Source: Hydrangea macrophylla (lineage: Eukaryota; Streptophyta; Magnoliopsida; Cornales; Hydrangeaceae). Taken from it: 64,000 nucleotides of DNA. Location: positions 100,142,140 through 100,206,139 of the forward strand of contig CM066992.1 of assembly GCA_033977485.1 (NCBI GenBank), written 5' to 3'. Position 1 is the first letter of the stretch; the number at the start of each line of letters is the position of its first letter. Position numbers and translations under genes: made by a program. Below, in pieces: positions 54,732 through 64,000 of this stretch. The notes below the pieces were generated by a model, which ran no database searches, was not told where the DNA came from, and worked only from the letters and a program-made list of their open reading frames with translations.

Positions 54732-57700
54732 TGTAGACACCCCAATTTTGACCAAACGTCAAATCTAGGGATTGGTTACCTCTCAAAAGACCGATGATGA
54801 CAATGGCCGGTGACATTCGAAGATTTTCCAGGAAATTCAAAATTTTCAATTGATTCTTCAAGACAAATTTCAAAATTAAAAATAAAAAATATAAAAAGGA
54901 GAAAGAAGAGAGAGGATTTGGGTATTCGGAAGAGCCCCGAATATTGAAGAACACATGAGGAAATCAGTCTTAAAATTTGCTCAATAAAAAAAGGTTTTGG
55001 AAGTATAAAATGAAAATGATAAAAAAAAAAAAGGGGGGGGGGGAGGGGGGGGAGTTTTAAATAAAGGAAAATTGTCTCTTGAAGAAAAAAATAATAATAA
55101 TAATAAGAAAAGCATAGTATATTGAAGAATATACCATGCACATGGGTGCATACCACCCACATGGGTGCACTTTAGCACAAATATACATGAATATATAAAG
55201 ATAACTCACAAAAATTAAGTTTAGACTAATTTTCCTTTCAAAAATTCAAAAAAGGAGCAAATTCAGTTAGCCCTGGCACCCGAAAAACCCGGCGGCACTC
55301 ACTGAGTGCCGCACCGGCATTCACGGGTTTCCGCCCGGCATTCAGAGAATGCCGCCCGGCATTCACCGCCCGGCACTCAGTGAATGCCGCCGGCACCCGT
55401 CGAGTGCCGCTGGCTGTAACAGACTGCTTTTCTCACATGTTCTAGAAGAAATCCTTGCACTGTTGCACATGGGTCTCCACCCGAATTTACCCATTTATCC
55501 TTGAGATGATGGCCTATATAAACAGATCTTCATCTTCATTTTCAGGAGACTTGAGCTTTTGAATCAATATACAAACATATACAAGAGATATACTTGAGTT
55601 TAGAGAGAGAATTATATAGAGAATTGAGAAGAAGAGAAGAATTTCTTGAAGAATTTGAAGAGTTTTGAGAAGAATTTGAAGATCTTGGAAGAACTTCACA
55701 AGAAATTGAAGAATTCTTTGAGGTCATAGAGGTAACCTCTTAATCCTTGGTAGAGTTAGGCTAAATCAATCACAAGTTCTTAGATCTAGGAACTTTTCAC
55801 ATTTTCAAAACCTCTCTTCTTACCCCATTTCATCACACACCACTTAAAACTTGTGATTGAATCTCATAATATTTCATTGATTTGGATCTAATTGATGCCT
55901 TGGGTTTAAGATAAATTCAATTTTGAAGAGTTTGTGTTCCTAGTGTCTCCAAATAAACTTTGATTTCTTATGTCTATTATTTTTTCATAAGGCACATGAG
56001 ATTTTACATATCTTAGTGAGCCTCTTTGAGTTTTGATTCCTTAGTTTCCTATGATCTTATGATCCATATGGAGATTAAAATGAATCATAGTCCTAATCTA
56101 CACATAATTTGTGAGATTCAAGTCTTAACCCATGACTTGGACCTCCTCATTAAGAATCTTATGAAATTCTTACTATATTCCAATGAGGTTTGAGTAGATT
56201 TAAACTTCATTTAGTCTCCAATGACCATCAAATGGTAGGAGAAATATTTTAGTTTGAGTTTATCTCTATGGCTTAGACTAATCTCTTCCTTGGGTTTTGA
56301 GAAGTTCTTCATACTTCATCCAAAACTTACATATATGTGTGTCTTTAGCCTCCCATGACCATCAAGTGGTAGGAGTAATAATTTGAACTCAAGTTTTGAT
56401 TCATGAGTTTGAGTTCATTGTTTGGGATTTTGTGAGATTCACTTCATACTTCATCAAAAGTCCTTAAGTCTAACGATGTCCTTAGTCTTCAATGACCATT
56501 AAATGGTAGAAGAAGTGATTTGGTTTAAGCTCAACATTATGATTTAATAGTTGAGGTCAACCAACAAAGTTGAACTAGCAAAATGAAAACAGTGGGTTCA
56601 CAAACTGTTTTCGATTAAGGATTTTTTGTTCGAAATCTAACTGTTGAAATCAAGTGAAACCAACGGGAAAGTGTTAATAACACAATGTTCTACCGCTGTA
56701 ATTTTTTGTTTTAAGGTAGTTTCATGTTTAAAATGGTTTGGTCATGAGTTTTGTGAAGTAACAACAATCTGCCCAGAATTTCAGCACAGCAACACTCTTT
56801 TGGAATAAATAAATCGGGATTTTAATAAAGTGTTTGTGACCTTTAATAAATTTTTCTAAGAACCTCAATGTGCTAGGAAGATTCCCTAAAAAGAATGAAG
56901 CAATTCAGATTCGTTTGCTATTTTTAAAAAATCATACAAGATCTCTGGACAGAGAGTTGCAAAATCCTGAGTGAGGTCTAGTATATTCCGTATTCCCGGA
57001 GATCTAACCGTTGAAATCTCGATTTGCTTTTTGGGTTAGAAACTAGACTCACAGAGGCATAACATATCCAAAAATTATTAAGATCCAACCGTTGAAAGTA
57101 TTTTATTTCTATTTTTTAAGATTTGGTCTGCTCTCTGTAATTCATAAAAAACTGCTACTGTTTTTGTCTAATCTTATTTATTTCAACTCAAATGGTTTCC
57201 TAATGTCTTAGAACCCAAATCATGTTTTGAATAATGATAATTTAGTTTAAATGCAGAGGCTAAGTGATTCAAATTAGTGAATGAATTCATGTCTCATTCT
57301 TGTTCATAATCATTCATTCATTCATATACATTAATGCTTACAATTAGAACTAGTTCTTAGATAAAGTTGGACCTAGTTGAAAAGTTGGACTTAGTTGAAT
57401 CTAATTGAACATTGACTTAGGATTAATTACTCTTTGATATTATATCTTGTCTAAGGCATGCGTACTTACCTTTGTTTTGTAGCGCATTTGAGGTACAACT
57501 TCTCATCCCTTCTCTAGTTTAATTCATTCCTTTGATTTTGAATTGATTTTCAACTCCATGTGCGATACTTTAGATTAGGTCTTGCCTTATGTGTATATAT
57601 GTGTTAGAGACCTTTTCTTAGATTTATTTTGTTCTTGCATGCATTGCACGTTTAATATTCGCGGCTGGATCCCGGGTGAGTTCTCTAGTTCCTTACTTGC

Positions 57701-58103
57701 ACATCATGATGTTTGCTAGTTGAATTATGTGACTTATGAATGATATTTTACCGTTAGCAATTTTACACAATTTCCAAACATGCTTGTGTAATGTATATGT
57801 ACATATGTATTAATTGAGGGCATGCTTAGATTATTAATTTGATTAAAAAAGATGTTGAGTAGAGGCCTATCGTGAGATAGGATGAGAGGGGGTGCTTTAG
57901 TCCGCCGGACTCCTTCCCCTCTCATTCCATAATCCCCGGACCTAGTTAAATCTTTGGTTTCGCAAAAGATCAGTTTCCTTTAAAATGGTTTCTTAATTTT
58001 CCTTTTAAAAATTAAGTGGCGACTCATTTGTTTTTGAATTTGAAATTTGAAAAAAAAAATGTTTTAAAAAACAAAAGTGGGCCCAAATGCCGGCATATCC
58101 ACA
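54732..58103 (+). mobile_element. Solo LTR (3372 bp) of a Tat/Ogre-like Ty3/gypsy element
   Basis: It starts TGTAGACACCCCAATTTTGA, a start shared by many plant Tat/Ogre-type LTRs, and ends CCGGCATATCCACA. It is flanked by a perfect ATCAT duplication (54727-54731 and 58104-58108). No primer site or coding region follows, so it is a solo LTR. It contains a GC-rich hairpin cluster (55275-55410), a TATA-containing leader near 55510 (CCTATATAAACAG), and repeated ~120-bp segments (AATGACCATCAAATGGTAGG core at about 56218, 56350, 56490). The family placement rests on resemblance of the ends only. Confidence 0.82.
55275..55410. repeat. GC-rich hairpin cluster inside the solo LTR
   Basis: About five short inverted repeats of the form CGGCAYTC-N-GARTGCCG follow one another. 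Examples are CGGCACTCACTGAGTGCCG (55293-55311), CGGCATTCAGAGAATGCCG and CGGCACTCAGTGAATGCCG. The block is strikingly GC-rich within an AT-rich LTR and lies about 110 bp upstream of the TATA-like sequence. Confidence 0.9.
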
Positions 58104-58108
58104 ATCAT

Positions 58109-59164
58109 CAATACTTTTTTTTAGAAATCTTATATTGATTTTTAATATCAAATTTTAATTTCTATTCTTTTTCTTTGATTCATTGTATACATATAGTTTA
58201 GTCCTTTTCCCGAGAATCCATGGCTTTTTCTTTGATTATTTTTTTTCTTTCTAGGAAATTTTAGAAAGTGAAATTTGAAATTATGATTTGAATTGATTTA
58301 TTCTAATTTCATATTTGTGAAATTTGAGATTGATTCATTCTAATCTCATATTCGAAATTGATTTCATTTCCTAAAATTGGGTCCTAAAAGAACGAGTTCA
58401 GCTGGGTTTAAGGTTGAAACTCTCACGAATGCAGTGTAATTTGATTTCTTTATGGCTTTCTTGAGATTGTGCTTTCCCAATAGATTTCCTGAGATTGTGC
58501 TTTTCCATAATCTTTCCCATTATATACTCCAATATATAGCCCGTTATTTGCTTCCCTCGTTAAGGAAGTTGCGTGTTTATTATTTCCGCAATAATTGTTT
58601 CCCGAATGCTGGAAAACTCCTAAAATTCAGAAACTGGTAAAATTATAAGTTTATATTTCCTAATTTAATGTTTCCTAAATATTCTTTGATAGTTTCTTTT
58701 CTCTTTTTTTCTTTATTTTTTTATTTTTTATTTTTTGCAAATTGCATTCTTCCAGAATGGCATGGTACACCACCTACTGGAGTGCAAGGGCATTGGTGAA
58801 ATTCAATATTTTTTTTGGCTAAATAAAAAAGGGTCTACCCCGCGATCTTTGTCCTTATTATGGCTTTCTTACCCATGAAGTTTCAAAGAAAGGCTAATAT
58901 CCATGCTTCCATGTCTAATGTCTCTTACACAGGAAGTGGACAGAGAGAAAGAGCATATGTCTTAGCCAAACTTCTTTAGGTACTGTGAAATAGCAGATTT
59001 CTTCATTATCTAGGGTATATATCTCTCTAATGTTTGTTTCTTCATTATCGCTTCTCTCAGTAGAAAGAATAATTATTTTTTCTTCAAGTTTATCTTAGCT
59101 CTGTATCTCTGTGTTGTGCTTTATGGTTGTATTTGGACAGTTGTAGTGAGAGTTGGGGAAGTTG
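58109..59164. other. Spacer between two Tat/Ogre-like LTR copies
   Basis: No gene or clear repeat is recognised. It is AT-rich, with TTGATTYATTCTAATYTCATAT words repeated around 58290-58360. Several short open frames here have no family resemblance. Confidence 0.5.
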
Positions 59165-61686
59165 CGAGTGCCGCTGGCTGTAACAGACTGCATCTTCTCA
59201 CATGTTCTAGAAGAAAACCTTGCACATGGGTTTCCACCCGAATTTACCCATCTATCCCTGGAATAAAGGTCTATATAAACAAAACCTCTTCTTCTATTTT
59301 GGGGGACTTGAACTTGAAAATCAAGAGATAGATATATACAAGAATCATATAGATTTTGAGAGAGAGAGAAGAAGAATTTCTTGAAGAACTTGAAGAATTT
59401 GAAGAATTTTGAAGAGAATTTGGGAAATCTTGGAAGGTCTTCACAAGAAGTTGAAGAAATACTTGAGGTCCTAGAGGTAACCTCTTAATCCTTGATAGAA
59501 TTAGGACCATTCAATCACAAGTTCATAGTTCTAGGAACTTTTTCACATTTTCAAAACCTCTCTTCTTATCCCATTTCATCACACACCACCAAGAACTTGT
59601 GATTGAATCTCATGACATTTCATCAATTTGGATGTAATTAGCTTTGGGTTTAAGACAAATTCAACTTTAAAGAGTTTGTATCCTTAGTCTTCTAAGTAAT
59701 CCTTGATTTTTCTTATTTCTATTTCATTAAAAAGGTGCATGAGATCTTCCATATCTCATTGAACCTCTTTGAGTTTGATTATTTAATTTCCTATGATCTT
59801 ATGATCTATATGGAGATTAGAATGAATCATAGTCTTAATCCACATATAATTAGTGAGATTCAAGTCTTAATCCATGACTTAAACCTCTCCATTAAGAAAT
59901 CTTGTGGAATCCTTACTATATTCCAATGAGGTTTGAGTAGATTTTAACTTCATTTAGACTCCAATGACCATCAAATGGTAGGAGTGATAAGTTGAATTCA
60001 AACTTGAGTCCATAGGTTTGAGTTCTTTATTTGAGGATTTTGTGAAGTTCATTTCAATACTTCATCAAGATCCATAAGTGTAGTATGCCTCATAGTCTTC
60101 AATGACCATTAAATGGTAGAAGAAGTAGTTTGGTTTGAGCCCCAACTTCATGTTTTAATAGTTGAGGCCAATCAACAAACTTGAACTAGCAAGACAAAAA
60201 CAGTGGGTTCACAAACTGTTTTTGATCAAAGATTTTTAGTTTAAGATCTAACCGTTGAAATCAAGTGAAACCAACGGGAAAATATCAGTACACATTGTTT
60301 TACCACTGTGATTTTTGTTTTAGCAAGATTTTGTGATTAGAGAGGTTTGATCATGATTTTGGTGAGCCAATCACAATCTGTCCAGAGTTCTAGAATGCTT
60401 TTAGAATAATAAGTCTGTTTTGAAATTAATAAATCAGAACCCTAATAAAGTTTTCGGGGTCTCAAATAATTTTTTATAGGTACCTTAATGTGTTAGGAAG
60501 GTACCCTAAAAAGATCTAAGTGTTTTTCATTTTTTTACTATTTTTAGAAAATCATACAAGATCTCTGGACAGAGAGTTGCAGAATCCTGAGTGAGGTCTA
60601 GTATTTTTCATATTCCCGGAGATCTAACCGTTGAAACCTTGATTTTCTTTTTGGGTTAGAAGCTAGACTCACAGAGGCATAACATATCCAAAAATCAGTA
60701 AGATCCAACCTTTGAAAGTATTTTATTTCCATTTTTTAACGTCTGGTCTGCTCTCTGTAATTTATAAAAAACTGCTACTGTTTTTGTCTAATCTTATTTA
60801 TTTCAACTCAAATAGTCTCCTAATGGCTTAGGACTCAAACCATGTTTTGAATAATGATAATTTAGATTAAACCCAGAGGCTAAGTGATCCAAATTAGTGA
60901 ATAAATTCATATCTTATTCTTGTTCATAATCATTCATTCATTCATATACATTGATGCTTATAGTTAGAAATAGTTCTTGGACAAAGTTGGACCTAATTGA
61001 ATTTAATTGAACATGACTTAGGATTGATTACTTTTTGATATTATATATACTATGAGGCATGTGTACTAACCTTTGTTTTGTAGCGCTTTGAGGTACAATT
61101 TCTCAACCCTTCTCTAGTTTAATCTACTTCATTGATTTTAATTGATTTTTCGACCCCATGTGCGACACCTTAGCTTAGGCTTTGCCTTATGTGAATATAT
61201 GAATTAGAGACCTTTCTTAGGTTTATTTTTGTTCTTGCATGCATTACACGTTTAATATTCGCGGTCGGATCCCGGGTATGTTTTCTAGTTCTCTATTGCA
61301 TATCATATCGCTTGCTACTTGAATTACGTGGCTTATGAATGATATTTTACCGTTAGCAATTTTGCACCCTTTTGACATGCTTGTGATATGTATACTTATA
61401 TTTATGTATTAATTGAGGGCATGCTTAGATTAATAGCTTGATTAAAAAGGATGTTGAGTAGAGGCCTATCGTGAGATAGGATGAAAGGGGGTGTTTTAGT
61501 CCGCCGGGCTCCTTCCCCTTTCATTCCATAATCCCCGGACCCAGTTTATCTTTGGTTTCGCAAAAGATCAGTGTCCTTTTAAATGATTTCTTAATTTTTC
61601 CTTTTAAAAATTAAGTGGCGACTCTTTGAATTTGAAAAATATTTGTTTTAAAAGTGGGTAAAATTTGAAAACCTGCGATATCCACA
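59165..61686 (+). mobile_element. 5'-truncated second copy of the Tat/Ogre-like LTR
   Basis: It is homologous to 55400-58103 in the same orientation, from CGAGTGCCGCTGGCTGTAAC to CTGCGATATCCACA. About the first 670 bp of the LTR are missing. The copies differ by many substitutions and small indels, so they are separate old insertions, not the LTR pair of one young element. No target duplication is visible at the truncated end. Confidence 0.82.
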
Positions 61687-62782
61687 GGGACTTGGTTTGC
61701 TTTAATTCTTTGCCTTTTGGGTACTTGAATTTGAAGGACCTGAGGAGTTTAGTGTTGGACATGCCATTGGGGCTATCAACACTCTATACAACTTTAGAGT
61801 TGGATCAGGTTAATTTCTAGAACTTTCATGCTATCTAAAAATAAGTAGCTTGGTTTGTTTAGTTTGTTTATAGCATCAATTAATGAGAAGACCATTGAGC
61901 TGAAGTAACTATTGAATCAAACTTTGGCCCTTGCCCTTTCATGCTGAGATGATTATCCTACTTTTGGATAAACTATTATCAGTGTGAACACTCAATTAAC
62001 TAATGGGGGTTGAATATAAATTATTCAAAATCTGTGTCTTAAGATAGTATTTTTTTTACATTGAATACTACCCAGATCAACAAAATCTTTACTTGATCTA
62101 TCTTCCCAAGATTAATCGTTGGCAAACTATGATTCCATTTTAGTTTGTTGTTACTGATGGCTCTCATCTTTGTGTTTTTTTTTAGGAAATTAATCTTTGT
62201 ATTTATGTGTGTTGTCTATGTGAGTGATAATAAGGTTCTGTTCAGACTTTTTTTTTTCTCTACATTTTTTTGTCTTCACATTCACACACTCTTCACAAGG
62301 CTTGATGTAGGAAGATTTTAGTGCTAGACTGCTAGCCCAACAAAAAAAAAGAAAGACTGAAGTTTGAAATGATTTTGGCTTTCCCGCCGAATATTCAAGA
62401 ATTTGAAAGCCTGGGTCACTTTTTGATTGTTGAGACAGATTTTGAATCACTGAATTCAAGAAGACTAATGCTATACTTCCCAAATGTGGTTCTTAGCTAA
62501 ACTTTAGCAGTAGGTGGAAAATAAAAAAGGTTAGGTTTTTTTTTTTTCAGGGTAAAAAACTTTAGGGTAAAATCTCAAAAACTTTAGTGGCATGTAAACA
62601 CGTTTGGGAATAGTCGATAGTACATTTATCCAGAATTTTAGTATTTGAATGATGCTTGATGCTTATTATGTTGTAATTGCTTGATGCTTATTCTATTTTG
62701 TCTTCAAATTTACGACATTGGGATTGTTATTTGAATGTTATTCATCTCTTTGTTAACGTTCATTTTAACATGGGCCACATGG
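61687..62782. other. Intergenic; one exon-like stretch
   Basis: At about 61721-61808 (+) an open stretch with LEFEGPEEFSVGHAIGAINT, followed by LYNFRVGS, ends at a possible donor (CAG|GTTAAT). It resembles coding sequence in composition, but the family is not recognised and no second exon was found. The rest is AT-rich without features. Confidence 0.25.
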
Positions 62783-63634
62783 TGTCACAGCCCGGTCCCA
62801 CAATAGCGGAACCGGAGCCCGTGGCACGCCACCGAGGCTAAACCAATTCATTAACGTTCCCAAAATTAGGTTTGAAGAACACACGCAGCGGAAAACCAAA
62901 CACATTTTAAAACCAGAGGTTCAGTCGACTTCTCAGTCGACTGCACAGTCGACTGCTCAGTCGACGGAGGTAGGCAGGGATTTAAATGTCAATTCCAGTC
63001 GACTGATACTGGGGGTCCAGTCGACTGCTCAGTCGACGGGAGTGGGCAGGGATTTAATGTCAATTCCAGTCGACTGAGACTGGGGCCCAGTCGACTGAGG
63101 GCGGTGTCCAGTCGACTGCTGAGGGGTCCAGTCGACTGCTTTTGCTAAAATAAGAAGCAGTAGCTAACAGACACAGGGGTTCAGTCGACTGCTCAGTCGA
63201 CTGCTCCCCTGGCAGCAGCCCAATCTGCAGAAATTCAAGTTTAAAAGCTTTCTAACTTTCCCCAAAGATCAACCACTCGAAATAAACTCAAACCAAACTC
63301 AGTCTAAAGTACTTCTAGCTGTATTAAAACATTATCAAACATAATTACAACATGTTACTAACCATTACAACAGTTTAAAATCCATCCTAACATACCAAAT
63401 TAAACATGGTTTAAACAACCAAATTCTTATTACAACATTTCTATTATTCCAAAACTACAAGATTATCTTTCAAGTTGCCTCACAAGCGAACTCCCAACCC
63501 ACGTACTCACTTCTGCGATTCCTCGCCAGCATTTATACCTGCAATGGTTATTTGAATAACCACACATATTTCGATTTGTTTAAGCTAAAGCTTAGTGAAT
63601 AAATCAACATATGTACATGAATGATAAACATGTC
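62783..63634 (-). mobile_element. LTR-like segment with a CAGTCGACTG array
   Basis: On the minus strand it ends CCGTTCCGCTATTGTGGGACC then GGGCTGTGACA, similar in style to the CGGGGCGTGACA end of the chromovirus LTR. It is interrupted at its other end by the element at 63635, so its start is not seen. The main landmark is the palindrome array at 62922-63203. No coding sequence. The assignment as an LTR is an inference from the end sequence and the array. Confidence 0.5.
62922..63203. repeat. CAGTCGACTG palindrome array
   Basis: Ten exact copies of the palindrome CAGTCGACTG and three copies of CAGTCGAC with changed ends lie in 282 bp. They include a roughly 80-bp duplication around GGCAGGGATTTAA and TGTCAATTCCAGTCGACTGA. 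The decamer differs from CAATCGATTG of the chromovirus LTR only at two symmetric positions. Confidence 0.95.
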
Positions 63635-64000
63635 TGTCGCGCCCGCTCTTTCGGCGCAGCCTGGCTGTCGTGTCGTGGGCCTGGCTTCTTTTGAAAGTGG
63701 GTGAAATGCGACGAATTTTATTGGGAGTGGTGAAAATAGTATGGTAGGGCCTATTTGAAATGTTCAGAGTCGCCACCTAACATTTGGAGTGTTAGGACCC
63801 CTGCAAAGACAATTAAAGTAATTCATCTTTGACTTTTGAAAAAAACAGTTTTGAGAGAAGTTGGCCCTTTAAAAGCGTGACTCTAAATAGGCATGCGAAA
63901 ATCAGAGATCTTTTAAAATATGGGTTCGGGGACTCAATTATGTCGAGGGAAGGTGTTAGGCACCCTCGAACATCCATGCAAAGCATGGTTGCCAATTCTA
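63635..64000 (-). mobile_element. Partial LTR-like element running off the window
   Basis: It begins TGTCGCGCCCGCTCTTTCGG (an LTR end on the minus strand) and contains AGAGTCGCCACCTAACATTT and GGAAGGTGTTAGGCACCCTC, words recurrent in plant Ty3/gypsy (Tat-type) LTR elements. It appears inserted into the element at 62783. No coding region is visible before the window ends. Confidence 0.5.

Noticed and set aside
55514..55727. Minus-strand open frames in the solo LTR leader
   Set aside because: Shadows of GAAGAATTTGAAGA-type leader repeats. The same kind of frame occurs in the truncated copy near 59271-59510.
58452..58640. 62-codon frame between the two LTR copies
   Set aside because: No family resemblance, no splice context, AT-rich DNA.

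Overview
This is about 64 kb of nuclear DNA from a flowering plant, probably a eudicot. It is AT-rich and has long introns, and every gene found belongs to a familiar plant family. Four host genes can be reconstructed exon by exon: the last two exons of an RD19-like papain-type cysteine protease (+, 287-2476); a complete 18-exon V-ATPase subunit a gene (-, 4496-20289, predicted 820 aa); a complete 18-exon MCM4 replicative-helicase subunit gene (-, 24522-32186, predicted 836 aa); and a complete two-exon SHI/LRP1-type (SRS) zinc-finger regulator (-, 50390-51357, predicted 175 aa). From memory, the Arabidopsis block At2g21400 (SRS3) - At2g21410 (VHA-a2) - At2g21430 (RD19-like), and the paired At4g39080 (VHA-a3) - At4g39090 (RD19), carry the same gene families side by side. 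The window therefore looks like a conserved plant microsynteny block in which MCM4 and a large amount of mobile DNA lie between the VHA-a and SRS genes.

Most of the rest is transposon. An apparently intact Ty3/gypsy chromovirus-type retrotransposon (33762-44425) has two 2321-bp LTRs that look identical, a perfect 5-bp target duplication (TGACT), a tRNA-Met-type primer site, an extra acidic ORF and one uninterrupted gag-pol ORF. It should be a very recent insertion. A diverged relative survives as a solo LTR on the opposite strand (21145-23291, duplication ATATG). A different LTR family, resembling the Tat/Ogre group, has left a 3.4-kb solo LTR (54732-58103, duplication ATCAT) and a 5'-truncated copy (59165-61686). 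Two more LTR-like segments run towards the right edge (62783-63634 and 63635 onward). Intron 4 of the V-ATPase gene contains Helitron-like DNA, its intron 2 contains a TRIM-like element and a foldback MITE, and two MCM4 introns carry members of one Tourist-like MITE family. A cluster of foldback elements lies at 44657-45267.

The most unusual signal is in the non-coding parts of the LTRs. The chromovirus LTRs carry 18 copies each of the perfect palindrome CAATCGATTG, in two clusters flanking the presumed promoter and leader. The diverged solo LTR keeps the same layout. A separate LTR-like element at the right edge carries a dense array of CAGTCGACTG, which differs only by a symmetric pair of substitutions that keep the palindrome. 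The third LTR family has its own cluster of GC-rich hairpins. The chromovirus-type LTRs also share a consensus 5' splice donor and a downstream stretch that stays open in the same frames in both diverged copies.
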